A stretch of 64,000 bases of DNA. Source: an uncultured Acetatifactor sp. (lineage in GTDB: Bacteria; Bacillota; Clostridia; Lachnospirales; Lachnospiraceae). The notes beneath the pieces are model-generated. The model worked only from the letters and a program-made list of their open reading frames with translations. It was not told the origin of the DNA and searched no databases. The stretch covers positions 1 through 64,000 of the forward strand of contig CAJTOJ010000020.1 of NCBI GenBank assembly GCA_910577665.1, given 5' to 3'. Of the stretch, positions 35,292-44,725 are shown one piece after another; position 1 is the stretch's first letter, and each line of letters starts with the position of its first letter. Made by a program: the position numbers and the translations under genes.

Positions 35292-36023
35292 CTAAACGGC
35301 AAACAAAGCCGGAAGGAACATGAAATTCCCTCCCTTGCCTTCTGGCATATGAATGAAATGAGACTCGGGATCTGCTGCCATCCAGTCCTCTATGACCCTG
35401 GACTCCCCCTCCGGCTCATTTTTGACATTTACCATGGTCTTCGGCTCCTCAAAATAGGAAAAGAGAATATTCTCATGAAGGGCGATGGACTGGTACCGGT
35501 CCCCCATAAGCAGCCCTTCCTCCACAATAGCCCTGTGAAAATACACATAGGAGAACAGCTTATCTTCCCGCAGAAAGGCGATCCTGCCCCGGCGCATCGT
35601 TGGTTTCCTGTCCCGGTTCCAGCTCTCCACATCCTCCGGAATGCTGTGGTAGTAAATATGGTACATATGTACCCAGAATCTGTCCCCCTTCTGCCCGGGC
35701 CAGGCCTGTAGGAGAGGACACAAGGGTGCCAGCAGTTCCTCCGGGCGGATACAAGTAGTCTGCTTATCCTCCCCGGATTCCGGCAGGAACACCTCATTCT
35801 CCAGGGAAAAGGGTTCTGTCACCGGCAGAGGTTCCCCCAGAGCCTCATAGTAGAAAAACAACATCCTGTCTGCCTGGTACAGGGCTGCCGTCAGAATCCT
35901 GCCCTGTTTCTTTGCCTGCCCGGTCAGTTGCACACACTGGTCTGCCGCCTCCTGGAGCTGCCTCTTTGATACATTATCCTGTAGCTGCCCCCTGTAGTGC
36001 AGGCGGTATATTTTCTCACCCAT
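35292..36023 (-). CDS. conserved-looking hypothetical protein
   Basis: The 243 residues have no membrane span or signal. They begin MGEKIYRLHYRGQLQDNVSK and contain aromatic-rich stretches (RMLFFYYEALGE, FWVHMYHIYYHSIPEDVESW, FSYVYFHRAIVEEGLL). AAAGGAGA sits before the ATG, and a strong promoter is 230 bp upstream, so the gene is certainly expressed. I do not recognise the family. It precedes the DUF3006-like gene. Confidence 0.7.
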   Translation of the reverse strand: MGEKIYRLHYRGQLQDNVSKRQLQEAADQCVQLTGQAKKQGRILTAALYQADRMLFFYYEALGEPLPVTEPFSLENEVFLPESGEDKQTTCIRPEELLAPLCPLLQAWPGQKGDRFWVHMYHIYYHSIPEDVESWNRDRKPTMRRGRIAFLREDKLFSYVYFHRAIVEEGLLMGDRYQSIALHENILFSYFEEPKTMVNVKNEPEGESRVIEDWMAADPESHFIHMPEGKGGNFMFLPALFAV

Positions 36024-36253
36024 GACATTGTCTCCTTTCCTGCCACAGCATATGCTTGCTGCTTCTATCCTGTCACTGCTTCTGCCTCCAGGGCACGGCC
36101 TGCCTTCTACCTATCCTTCAGACTTGTCTGCCCTATAGTAAGCTTCCATCCCAGCACTCCCTAAACACCGGGAAAAGAGCTTCCGCGCCCTTCCCCGTGT
36201 GTCAGTCAATCCATGACACATACTCTTTTACAGGCATTCCTGCAATGTGAGAC

Positions 36254-36283
36254 AGTATATCATAAGGCAATGTCCTATGTCAA
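36254..36283 (-). promoter_or_regulatory. promoter of the hypothetical gene at 35292
   Basis: On the minus strand a consensus TTGACA (36283-36278) and TATACT (36259-36254) are 18 bp apart. The transcript would have a leader of about 225 nt, in which GTGTCA/TGACAC pair around a 9-nt loop. Confidence 0.7.
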
Positions 36284-36308
36284 ACGCTGCATAGGAAGCT
36301 GCGGCAAA

Positions 36309-36339
36309 ACTGCGGCAGAACAAATCGCTCTGCCGCAGT
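36309..36339 (-). terminator. groESL terminator
   Basis: ACTGCGGCAGA (36309-36319) and TCTGCCGCAGT (36329-36339) form an exact 11-bp stem, followed on the minus strand by TTTT. It lies 77 bp past the groL stop. Confidence 0.75.
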
Positions 36340-36415
36340 CCGGTATACACAGTTCAGAATATGGAATCCTTAGGAACCGTTTGGAAATAACTCTTCAAGC
36401 GTAACTTCCGGTTCC

Positions 36416-38038
36416 TTACATCATGCCGCCCATTCCGCCACCTGCAGGCATAGCCGGTGCCTCTTCCTTGATGTTGGCCACAACGCTCTCTGTGGTAAGC
36501 AGGGTGCTGGCCACGCTGGTAGCGTTCTGCAGGGCGCTCCTGGTCACCTTTGCAGGATCCAGAATACCGGCTGCTACCATGTCCACATACTCCTCCTTCA
36601 AGGCATCGAAACCTACACCTACCTCAGATTCACGCACCTTGCTGATGATAACGCTGCCTTCCAGGCCGGCGTTTGCCACAATGTGATACAGAGGGGACTC
36701 CAGAGCCTTCAGCACCAGGTTGGCACCTGTCTTCTCATCTCCCTCCAGGGTCTCAGCCAGCTTGGCTACATCCTTGGAAGCATGGATATAAGCTGCACCG
36801 CCGCCGCAGATAATACCTTCTTCCACAGCTGCACGGGTTGCTGCCAGGGCGTCTTCCATACGCAGTTTGGCTTCCTTCATCTCCGTCTCGGTAGCGGCGC
36901 CTACGCGGATCACAGCCACACCGCCAGCCAGCTTGGCCAGCCTCTCCTGGAGCTTCTCCCTGTCGAAGTCAGAGGTGGTCTCCTCGATCTGTCCCTTGAT
37001 CTGGGCGATCCTGCTCTGGATGGCATCCTTGTCACCTTCACCATCCACGATCACGGTATTCTCCTTCTGCACCTTCACGGACTTGGCACGACCCAGCATG
37101 CTCATGTCAGCATCCTTCAGCTCATAGCCAAGCTCAGAACTGATTACGGTACCTCCGGTCAGGATGGCGATATCCTGCAGCATATCCTTCCTTCTGTCAC
37201 CATAGCCGGGAGCCTTCACAGCCACCACGTTGAAAGTGCCACGCAGCTTGTTGACAATCAAGGTTGTCAGGGCCTCGCCCTCCACATCCTCAGCGATGAT
37301 CAGCAGCTTAGAGCCGGACTGTACGATCTGCTCCAGAATGGGCAGGATCTCCTGGACATTGGAAAGCTTCTTGTCTGTAATCAAGATATACGGACTGTCG
37401 AGAACAGCTTCCATCTTATCCATATCTGTTGCCATATAAGCAGAGATATACCCTCTGTCAAACTGCATTCCTTCCACCAGATCCAGTTCGGTCTGCATGG
37501 TTTTGGACTCCTCAATAGTGATGACACCGTCCCCGCTGACCTTCTCCATGGCATCTGCCACAAGCTGGCCCACTGTCTCATCCCCTGCGGAGATGGCAGC
37601 CACCCTGGCAATATGCTCCTTGCCGTTCACTTTCTGGCTCATCTTGGAGATGGCTTCCACGGCACAGTCGGTAGCCTTCTTCATACCCTTTCTCAAAATG
37701 ATAGGGTTGGCACCTGCTGCCAGGTTCTTCATACCGCCGTTCACCATGGCCTGTGCCAGGACAGTAGCTGTGGTGGTGCCGTCACCTGCCACATCGTTGG
37801 TCTTGGTAGCCACTTCCTTCACAAGCTGTGCGCCCATGTTCTCAAAGGCATCTGCCAGTTCGATCTCCTTGGCGATGGTCACGCCATCGTTGGTGATCAA
37901 GGGAGCGCCGAAGGACTTATCCAGTACTACATTTCTTCCCTTGGGTCCAAGTGTCACCCTTACGGTGTCAGCAAGCTGGTTCACACCGGATTCCAATGCT
38001 GCACGGGCTTCTGCCCCATACTTAATTTCCTTTGCCAT
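36416..38038 (-). CDS. groL: 60-kDa chaperonin GroEL
   Basis: GroEL forms the double-ring folding chamber in the cytoplasm, working with GroES and ATP. The 540 residues are full length. AKEIKYGAEARAALESGVNQ begins the protein, LGPKGRNVVLDKSFG and VAGDGTTTATVLAQAM line the ATP site, AVKAPGYGDRRK lies in the apical domain, and the flexible tail ends GGGMGGMM. GGAGG is nine bases before ATG. It follows groS by 86 bp and is controlled by the CIRCE site upstream of groS. Confidence 0.99.
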   Translation of the reverse strand: MAKEIKYGAEARAALESGVNQLADTVRVTLGPKGRNVVLDKSFGAPLITNDGVTIAKEIELADAFENMGAQLVKEVATKTNDVAGDGTTTATVLAQAMVNGGMKNLAAGANPIILRKGMKKATDCAVEAISKMSQKVNGKEHIARVAAISAGDETVGQLVADAMEKVSGDGVITIEESKTMQTELDLVEGMQFDRGYISAYMATDMDKMEAVLDSPYILITDKKLSNVQEILPILEQIVQSGSKLLIIAEDVEGEALTTLIVNKLRGTFNVVAVKAPGYGDRRKDMLQDIAILTGGTVISSELGYELKDADMSMLGRAKSVKVQKENTVIVDGEGDKDAIQSRIAQIKGQIEETTSDFDREKLQERLAKLAGGVAVIRVGAATETEMKEAKLRMEDALAATRAAVEEGIICGGGAAYIHASKDVAKLAETLEGDEKTGANLVLKALESPLYHIVANAGLEGSVIISKVRESEVGVGFDALKEEYVDMVAAGILDPAKVTRSALQNATSVASTLLTTESVVANIKEEAPAMPAGGGMGGMM

Positions 38039-38124
38039 GATACTCTGCCTCCATCTATATAATGATAATATTGTTTAGGAATTTACGACTCTTATACGTG
38101 CCGCCGGGATATCCCTTCTGCTTA

Positions 38125-38409
38125 CTACTGAAGAATAGCCAGGATATCATTCTGCTTCACAATGATATATTCTTCCTCCTCCAGCTTCACTTCATTCCCT
38201 GCATACTTGGAATAGATCACCTGGTCACCCACCTTCACTTCCATCTTCACTTCCTTGCCATCCACCAGGCCGCCGGGTCCCACTGCTACCACCTCACCCT
38301 GTTGGGGCTTCTCTTTGTTCTGGCCGGGAAGAACGATGCCTGATTTGGTGGTCTCTTCCGCTGCCACCTGCTTCAATACGATTCTGTCACCTAAAGGTAC
38401 CAACTTCAT
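38125..38409 (-). CDS. groS: 10-kDa co-chaperonin GroES
   Basis: GroES is the heptameric lid of GroEL. The 94 residues begin MKLVPLGDRIVLKQV, contain the mobile loop with KSGIVLPG, and end VKQNDILAI. AGGAGG eight bases upstream fixes ATG 38409; the track-like upstream ATG at 38415 is too close to it. Confidence 0.98.
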   Translation of the reverse strand: MKLVPLGDRIVLKQVAAEETTKSGIVLPGQNKEKPQQGEVVAVGPGGLVDGKEVKMEVKVGDQVIYSKYAGNEVKLEEEEYIIVKQNDILAILQ

Positions 38410-38443
38410 AATCATTGCCTCCTAATTCTCTGTTCTTGATTTG

Positions 38444-38470
38444 TTAGCACTCTGGAATATCGAGTGCTAA
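38444..38470 (-). promoter_or_regulatory. CIRCE operator (HrcA site)
   Basis: TTAGCACTC, nine bases, GAGTGCTAA: an exact CIRCE element. It lies between the groESL promoter and the groS start, where HrcA represses until heat shock. Confidence 0.98.
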
Positions 38471-38482
38471 TTACTAGAACAT

Positions 38483-38511
38483 ATATTAGTTTTATATGTA
38501 AGTCTTTGCAA
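38483..38511 (-). promoter_or_regulatory. groESL promoter
   Basis: TTGCAA (38511-38506) and TAATAT (38488-38483) with exactly 17 bp between, placing the transcription start at about the CIRCE edge. Confidence 0.8.
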
Positions 38512-38651
38512 ACGCATTCAAAGCTATTTATACACCGTTTTCTCTTTTTTACTCATTTTATCTCTCTTTTTTTCTCGTTATCTTATTCTCTTCTATTCTC
38601 TCAGATTTTATATTTCCTTTATAAATTTTAGATTTAATTTGCAGGGCTCCT

Positions 38652-38680
38652 TTGACATCACCGGGTAGAAATGATAAAGT
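38652..38680 (+). promoter_or_regulatory. promoter of the small plus-strand gene group
   Basis: TTGACA (38652-38657), 17 bp, TAAAGT (38675-38680); it lies 30 bp before the start codon at 38711. Confidence 0.75.
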
Positions 38681-38710
38681 ATAGAAAGGAAAAACAAGGA
38701 GAATGTATGC

Positions 38711-39151
38711 ATGGCATATCATCAGAATGATAACAACGACGAATGGGACCGCTGGGACAGCAACTCTTCCCACAGCAGTTATTACAACCAGCCCACCCAC
38801 AGGCCTTACGGTCAGGGCTTCATCACAGCATCTTTGGTCTGCGGATTCCTGTCCATGACACTCAGCTGCGCCATTCCCTTCGTGGTGAGTGCCCTTGGGA
38901 TCCTTTTCGCCCTGCTGACCTATCGCAAAGGAAAGAAAATGATCCACGCTGCCAAAATGGGACTCATGCTCTGTCTCATCAGCTTTGTGTTCCAGTTTGT
39001 GGTCATAACAATCAATGTGGCTGCTATCCTCCGGGATCCGGAAAAGTATGAGAATACCTACCGGCTGTATTTTGAGGAAAATACTGGTATAGATTATGAC
39101 CAGCTGTTTGAGAATTTAAAGAAAACTTTCCCTTATTCCGATAAAGAGTAA
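38711..39151 (+). CDS. small membrane protein, DUF4190-like
   Basis: The 146 residues begin with an Asn/Asp/Ser/Tyr-rich tail (MAYHQNDNNDEWDRWDSNSS), then two spans: GQGFITASLVCGFLSMTLSC... and MGLMLCLISFVFQFVVITINV. The pattern GFI..SLV.G.LS......P......G.l...y...KG matches DUF4190-type proteins of unknown function. AAGGAG stands nine bases before the ATG and a consensus promoter lies just upstream. Confidence 0.75.
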   Translation: MAYHQNDNNDEWDRWDSNSSHSSYYNQPTHRPYGQGFITASLVCGFLSMTLSCAIPFVVSALGILFALLTYRKGKKMIHAAKMGLMLCLISFVFQFVVITINVAAILRDPEKYENTYRLYFEENTGIDYDQLFENLKKTFPYSDKE

Positions 39152-39254
39152 ACATCAGACAGATTTACTTTGGCTTTGTCGGGATTTGGATTTTATATCA
39201 AAGCAGACTGTTTGACAGATACCGCAGATTGCAGTTTAAAGGAGATGAACTGTC

Positions 39255-39683
39255 ATGATCAACCAGATAACAAATGGAAGTTCCTTTGCTGACATCCAGA
39301 ACGGACGCAGATCCCAGGATCCCTCCCGGGAGGAATGTCAGACTTGTAAGCATCGCAAATACCAGGACGGCTCCGATGAGATGGTGTCTTTCAAAAGTCC
39401 CTCCCATGTGTCCCCGCAGAGAGCCGCCACCGCAGTGCGGGCCCATGAACAGGAGCATGTATCCAATGCCTATAAAGAAGCTGCCCGGAAGAACGGTAAG
39501 GTGATCTCTGCCTCCGTTTCCATCCGCACAGCGGTATGTCCGGAATGTGGCAGGACATATGTGTCAGGCGGCACCACCCGCACCCAGATCAAATATTACA
39601 ATGAAGAGAATCCCTACCAGAAGGGTTTAAAGACAGCCGATCAAGCCAGATATGCCGGGATGAACCTGGACTATACCCTGTAA
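39255..39683 (+). CDS. small SprA-type putative metallopeptidase
   Basis: The 142 residues contain VRAHEQEHVSNAY, an HExxH zinc-protease motif, set as in SprA-related proteins (AHEQaH). Two Cys pairs, CQTCKH near residue 29 and CPECGR near residue 97, could bind structural zinc. There is no signal peptide or span. AAAGGAGA nine bases before the ATG supports the gene. It is unusually short for a peptidase. It lies between two small membrane-protein genes on the same strand. Confidence 0.65.
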   Translation: MINQITNGSSFADIQNGRRSQDPSREECQTCKHRKYQDGSDEMVSFKSPSHVSPQRAATAVRAHEQEHVSNAYKEAARKNGKVISASVSIRTAVCPECGRTYVSGGTTRTQIKYYNEENPYQKGLKTADQARYAGMNLDYTL

Positions 39684-39785
39684 CTTAGGACCATTGACAT
39701 GTCTGTGTTGTCATACTCTGGTTCCACAGGTATGCCACCCTATGTCCATCCTGCCCACGATATATCCGTAAGCAAGGAGATCCAC

Positions 39786-40550
39786 ATGAAGCAGTATAAG
39801 AAATATTATGAACTGAAAAACGCTGCCAAGAACAGCCTGGATGGCAAATATGGTGAGTCTGTGCTGATCTGCTTTCTGGACTGGGGAATCCCTATGGCAG
39901 CTTCTTTTGTATTGCACTTTTGTTTCCTCATAACCGTAGTGGTATTTACAGGTATGAACCCTGTGACGAATTTCATCCTGGATGTACTCACGCTTCTGCT
40001 TGGCATCTTTTTCGGCATCCTCCACGGAGGATTGGCGCTCTATTTTCTGCATGTAGCAAGTGGACAACCCCGGTCAGTGGCCAATCTTTTCCACGGTTTC
40101 CAGGCAGATTATAAGAAGATCCTGGTAGTGGCTGGGGCCTCCATCCTCTGTAATACCCTGTATCTCCAGCCCCAACAGTATCTGGTGCAACGTTATCTGG
40201 TCACTATGGACTCCAAGTGGCAGATAGCGGCCCTGCTTTTCATGGTGCTGGGACTTTGCCTATATCTTCCGGTTTCTCTGGGGATCCGGCTTGGCCTGTA
40301 CGTGATGCATGACTTTCCACAATATACGGCCCTGGAGACACTATCCCTGTGCCGGCGTATGATGCGTGGACATAAAAGGCGGCTTCTGGGACTGTTGTGC
40401 AGTTTCCTGCCCATGATGTTTTTATGTGTCTTTACCCTGTTCATCGGTTTTTTATGGCTGATTCCGTATATGCACATGACCCTCACCTACTTCTACCTGG
40501 ATCTGGTGCGCCCGGCACAGCCTAAAAAGGCAGCACCGCGTCCAGATTAG
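39786..40550 (+). CDS. DUF975 family membrane protein
   Basis: The 254 residues start MKQYKKYYELKNAAKNSLDG, the DUF975 opening (K..Ak..l.g.y), and form about six spans. FGILHGGLALYFLHVASGQPRSVANLFHGF matches the conserved central G...F..va.....v..lf.gF block. AAGGAG before ATG 39786 decides against 39699. Function unknown. Its last codons overlap the terminator hairpin of the convergent prfB gene. Confidence 0.85.
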   Translation: MKQYKKYYELKNAAKNSLDGKYGESVLICFLDWGIPMAASFVLHFCFLITVVVFTGMNPVTNFILDVLTLLLGIFFGILHGGLALYFLHVASGQPRSVANLFHGFQADYKKILVVAGASILCNTLYLQPQQYLVQRYLVTMDSKWQIAALLFMVLGLCLYLPVSLGIRLGLYVMHDFPQYTALETLSLCRRMMRGHKRRLLGLLCSFLPMMFLCVFTLFIGFLWLIPYMHMTLTYFYLDLVRPAQPKKAAPRPD

Positions 40551-40560
40551 CGGTACTGCC
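40529..40560 (-). terminator. prfB terminator inside the DUF975 gene end
   Basis: GGCAGCACCGC (40529-40539) pairs with GCGGTACTGCC (40550-40560), one mismatch, and on the minus strand is followed by TTTTT. It lies 71 bp past the prfB stop. Confidence 0.75.
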
Positions 40561-40630
40561 TCCCATTGTCTTACTTTCTATTTGCGGTTCCCTGCCTGGA
40601 CCGCCGCTCCATCCGAACCGGATGTTTTCC

Positions 40631-41753
40631 TTAAGCCTGGACTGTATCCTTGGTATGGATCCACTTTAAATATCCATTGATAAAGGGATCCAGGGCACCG
40701 TCCAATACCCCATCTGCATTGCCAGTCTCTACCTCTGTGCGCAGGTCCTTTACCAGCTTGTAGGGCTGCAATACATAGGAACGGATCTGGTTGCCCCAGC
40801 CGATATCCTTCACTTCTCCGCGGATGTCAGACAGTTTCTCCACATTGGCCTCCTGCTTCAGCAGAAACAGCTTGGCCTTCAGCATCTGCATGGCCTTATC
40901 CTTGTTCTGGAACTGGCTTCTCTCATTCTGGCACTGGACCACGGTTCCCGTGGGAATATGGGTGATCCGGATGGCAGAGGAAGTCTTGTTGATATGCTGT
41001 CCACCTGCACCGCTGCTGCGGTAGGTGTCAATGCGCAGATCCTTTTCATCAATCTCCACATCCAGGTCTTCCTCAATGTCCGGCATCACATCCAGGGATA
41101 CGAACGAGGTCTGCCGTTTTCCCTGGGCATTAAAAGGAGAGATCCGCACCAGACGGTGTACCCCCTTCTCTGACTTCAGATAGCCATAGGCATTGACTCC
41201 GTTTACCTGGAATGTCACCGATTTGATACCAGCTTCATCGCCGTCCAGATAGTCCAGCACCTCCAGGTCAAAGCCCTTCCTCTCCGCCCATCTGGTGTAC
41301 ATACGGTAGAGCATACTGCACCAGTCGCAGCTCTCCGTGCCACCGGCCCCGGCATTCAGCTTCAGTATGGCATTGTTCTTGTCATACTCACCGGAAAGCA
41401 GGGTGCCGATACGCAGCTCCTCAAATTTACTGACAAAATCGTTCAGTTCTTCGCGGATCTCCGCCACCATGGAATCGTCATTTTCCTCATAGCCAAGCTC
41501 AATCAGCGTGAGAATATCCTCCTTCTGGTTAAACAGGCCATTGCATTCCTCCACCGTATCCTTCAGGTTCTTCAGCTCTTTCATCTTATTGTTGGAGCGG
41601 TCCGGATCCTCCCAGAAACCGGGAGCCTCCATCTCCATCTCCAGTTCTTCTATCCTCTTTGACTTGTTAGCCAGGTCAAAGTGAATCCCTCACTTCCGCT
41701 AATGGAGTTTCGTAAGCCAGAATTTCGGCTTTCATCTGATCTAATTCTACCAC
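40631..41753 (-). CDS. prfB: peptide chain release factor 2, with programmed +1 frameshift
   Basis: RF2 reads UGA and UAA at the ribosome. The main frame (from 41677 down) contains GTESCDWCSMLYRMY, i.e. the GGQ/SPF features GAGGQHINKT and VRISPFNAQGKRQTSF. It lacks a start; the first 25 codons are in another frame, from GTG 41753 (VVELDQMKAEIL...) to CTT 41681-41679, followed by TGA 41678-41676. Shifting by one base at CTT-TGA-C joins the frames as ...RDSL-DLANKSKRIEE. AGGG five bases before CTT is the internal stimulator. So the join is complement(40631..41677, 41679..41753). It lies 85 bp after secA, the usual pairing. Confidence 0.97.
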
Positions 41754-41838
41754 TTAACGTCACCTTCTTTCTATAAACTATAAATTTGTTTTATTACTTG
41801 ATAGGAATATTTATTTCCTCTCTGGCAGGTTCCAGTCA

Positions 41839-44406
41839 TCAAGCCTTCCGGCCACAGCACTGCTTGTACTTCTTCCCGCTTCCGCAGGGGCAGGGATCAT
41901 TGGGGTAAATCTTGGCATTGTCCCGCTTTACCGGGCCTTTCTGCACGCTGTCATCCTTGTTGGTACCTGTGACTTTTGCCACCTGTTCCCGCTCCACCTT
42001 TTGCTCCACCTTGATGTGGAAGAGCAGGCGCACGGTCTCCTCCTTGATGTTCTGGGTCATCTCATCAAACATATCGTAACCGCTCATCTTGTATTCCACC
42101 AGCGGATCCCTCTGGCCATAAGCCTGGAGACCGATACCCTGGCGCAGTTGCTCCATATCATCAATGTGATCCATCCACTTCCTGTCAATGACCTTCAGCA
42201 GGATCACCCGCTCCAGCTCCCTGATGGCTTCGGAATTGGGGAATTCCGCCTCCTTGCCCTCATAAAGTTTCACAGCCTCCTCCTTGAGCTGCTGCTTCAA
42301 GCCATTTTTCTTGGGTGTCTTCACCCGTCCGCTGTTCACAGGCTGCAACGGAATGGTAGGAATCAGAAGCGTGTTCAGCTCATTGAAATTCCAGTCCTCA
42401 ACTGCTGCATCCTCATTGATGCTGATATCCACGCAGTTCTCTGTGATATCTGTGATCATCTTATAGATAAAGTCCCGCATGCTCTCACCGTTTAAGACCC
42501 TAAGCCGCTCCTCATAGATGATCTCCCTCTGCTCACTCATGACCCTGTCATACTCCAGCAGATTCTTGCGGATACCGAAATTGTTGTTCTCAATCTTCTT
42601 CTGGGCAGTCTCAATGGCACTGGTCAAGGCCTTGTGCTCAATCTCCTGCCCCTCCGGTACACCCAGGGCGTTGAACATGCCGATGAGACGCTCTGAACCA
42701 AACAGCCGCATCAATTCATCCTGTAGGGAAATGTAGAATTTAGACTCCCCCGGATCTCCCTGACGGCCGCTTCGTCCTCGCAGCTGGTTGTCTATACGTC
42801 TGGACTCGTGGCGCTCCGTGCCAATGATCTTCAAGCCTCCTGCTGCCCTGGCTTCCTCATCCAGCTTGATATCTGTACCACGGCCTGCCATGTTGGTTGC
42901 AATGGTAACAGCTCCATGGATACCGGCATCTGCCACGATCTCTGCCTCCAGCTCATGGAACTTGGCATTCAGCACCTTATGCTGGATCCCCCGCTTTTTC
43001 AGCAGGCTGCTCAGTTCTTCACTGGACTCGATGGTAATGGTGCCTACCAGAACAGGCTGGCCCTTGGCATGGGCCTCCTCCACCGCTTCCACAATCGCCT
43101 GGAGCTTCTCTGCCCTGGTCTTGTACACGGCATCCTGCCGGTCAATACGGGCCACCGGAACATTGGTGGGGATCTCCACCACATCCATGCTGTAGATCTC
43201 CTCGAACTCCTTGGCCTCTGTCATGGCTGTACCGGTCATGCCGCATTTTTTCTCAAACAGATTGAAGAAGTTCTGGAAGGTAATAGTAGCCAGGGTCTTA
43301 CTCTCCCGTTTTACCTTCACATGCTCCTTGGCCTCGATTGCCTGATGGAGGCCGTCCGAGTAGCGGCGTCCCGGCATGATACGCCCGGTAAATTCATCCA
43401 CAATCAGCACCTGGTCATCCTTCACTACATAGTCCTGGTCCCGGAACATAAGATTGTGTGCCCTAAGGGCCAGAATGATATTGTGCTGGATCTCCAGATT
43501 CTCAGGATCTGCATAATTCTCTATATGGAAGAACTGCTCCACCTTCTTCACGCCGGCCTCGGTGAGGTTGATGACCTTGTCTTTCTCATTGACAATGAAA
43601 TCTCCTGTCTCCTCCTGCACCACACCCATAATGGCGTCCATCTTGGTCAGTTCCTGCATGTCCGCACCACGCTGCATACGCCTGGCCAGCAGGTCACACA
43701 TTTCGTAAAGGGCCGTGGACTTGCCACTCTGGCCGGAAATGATGAGCGGGGTCCTGGCTTCGTCAATCAGCACGGAGTCCACTTCATCAATGATACAATA
43801 GTGAAGCTTCCTCAGTACCAGCTGCTCTTTGTAGATCACCATATTGTCACGCAGGTAGTCGAATCCCAGCTCATTGTTGGTCACATAGGTAATATCACAG
43901 TTATAGGCCTTCTGGCGTTCCTCGCTGGTCATGCTGTTCAGAACCACACCCACTGTCAGTCCCAGGAATTCATGGATCTGTCCCATCCACTCTGCGTCAC
44001 GCTTTGCCAGATAATCATTGACCGTGACCACATGTACCCCCTTGCCTTCCAGGGCATTCAGGTAGGCAGGGAGGGTAGCCACCAGGGTCTTGCCTTCACC
44101 AGTCCTCATCTCCGCAATACGCCCCTGGTGCATAATGATTCCGCCAATAAGCTGTACCCGGAAATGCTCCATGTTCAGAACCCGCTTCGCCGCCTCCCGG
44201 ACGGTTGCAAACGCATCCGGAAGAATATCGTCCAGCTTCTCCCCCTCCTCCAGACGTTTCTTAAACTCCGCTGTCCTGGCACGCAGCGCCTCATCGGACA
44301 TCTGCTGCATCGTAGGCCGGAGGGCTTCGATCTGATCCACCATGGGCATGATCCGTTTCAATTCCCGCTGGCTGCGAGTCCCAAAAATCTTATCTATTAC
44401 CTTCAC
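41839..44406 (-). CDS. secA: preprotein translocase ATPase SecA
   Basis: SecA drives unfolded proteins through SecYEG using ATP. The 855 residues are full length. MRTGEGKT is the Walker A, IIDEVDSVLIDEARTPLI the DEAD-box region, MAGRGTDIKLD and LRGRSGRQGDPGESKF the second motor, and the end NDPCPCGSGKKYKQCCG is the zinc-binding SEC-C tail. A promoter is visible at 44532-44504, and prfB follows, probably on the same transcript. Confidence 0.99.
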   Translation of the reverse strand: MKVIDKIFGTRSQRELKRIMPMVDQIEALRPTMQQMSDEALRARTAEFKKRLEEGEKLDDILPDAFATVREAAKRVLNMEHFRVQLIGGIIMHQGRIAEMRTGEGKTLVATLPAYLNALEGKGVHVVTVNDYLAKRDAEWMGQIHEFLGLTVGVVLNSMTSEERQKAYNCDITYVTNNELGFDYLRDNMVIYKEQLVLRKLHYCIIDEVDSVLIDEARTPLIISGQSGKSTALYEMCDLLARRMQRGADMQELTKMDAIMGVVQEETGDFIVNEKDKVINLTEAGVKKVEQFFHIENYADPENLEIQHNIILALRAHNLMFRDQDYVVKDDQVLIVDEFTGRIMPGRRYSDGLHQAIEAKEHVKVKRESKTLATITFQNFFNLFEKKCGMTGTAMTEAKEFEEIYSMDVVEIPTNVPVARIDRQDAVYKTRAEKLQAIVEAVEEAHAKGQPVLVGTITIESSEELSSLLKKRGIQHKVLNAKFHELEAEIVADAGIHGAVTIATNMAGRGTDIKLDEEARAAGGLKIIGTERHESRRIDNQLRGRSGRQGDPGESKFYISLQDELMRLFGSERLIGMFNALGVPEGQEIEHKALTSAIETAQKKIENNNFGIRKNLLEYDRVMSEQREIIYEERLRVLNGESMRDFIYKMITDITENCVDISINEDAAVEDWNFNELNTLLIPTIPLQPVNSGRVKTPKKNGLKQQLKEEAVKLYEGKEAEFPNSEAIRELERVILLKVIDRKWMDHIDDMEQLRQGIGLQAYGQRDPLVEYKMSGYDMFDEMTQNIKEETVRLLFHIKVEQKVEREQVAKVTGTNKDDSVQKGPVKRDNAKIYPNDPCPCGSGKKYKQCCGRKA

Positions 44407-44503
44407 TTAGATTCCCATACCTTTCTGTGGCCGTGACAGGTGTGACACAGATCCATGCCATTTCCAGGCACACCTGGGCACTTTTTCCTTAAACCTATTG
44501 CCT

Positions 44504-44532
44504 ATTGTATCAGATTTATCCCCATGATTCAA
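44504..44532 (-). promoter_or_regulatory. secA promoter
   Basis: TTGAAT (44532-44527), 17 bp, TACAAT (44509-44504), about 95 bp before the secA start. The rest of the 44407-44725 gap holds only a small imperfect hairpin near 44690-44712. Confidence 0.7.
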
Positions 44533-44725
44533 CACTTACCCATCCTACAGGGTCATATTTTGTAAATCCCATGTCACTGTTCGCTCAATATTGCCGCCAG
44601 ATGTTTTCACGCGTTGTTTGTGTGACAAACCGGGACTGTATACGTCAGAATGAACGTTCTTTGCTCGTCTTGTATGCATCACATTGCTGTTACGGCTACG
44701 CCGTGAACAACAGCAAAATCCCAAC

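Noticed and set aside
36683..38062. 459-codon plus-strand frame
   Set aside because: Antisense shadow of groL, His/Leu-rich, no start signal.
42808..44436. 542-codon plus-strand frame
   Set aside because: Antisense shadow of secA; the secA motifs are unmistakable on the other strand.
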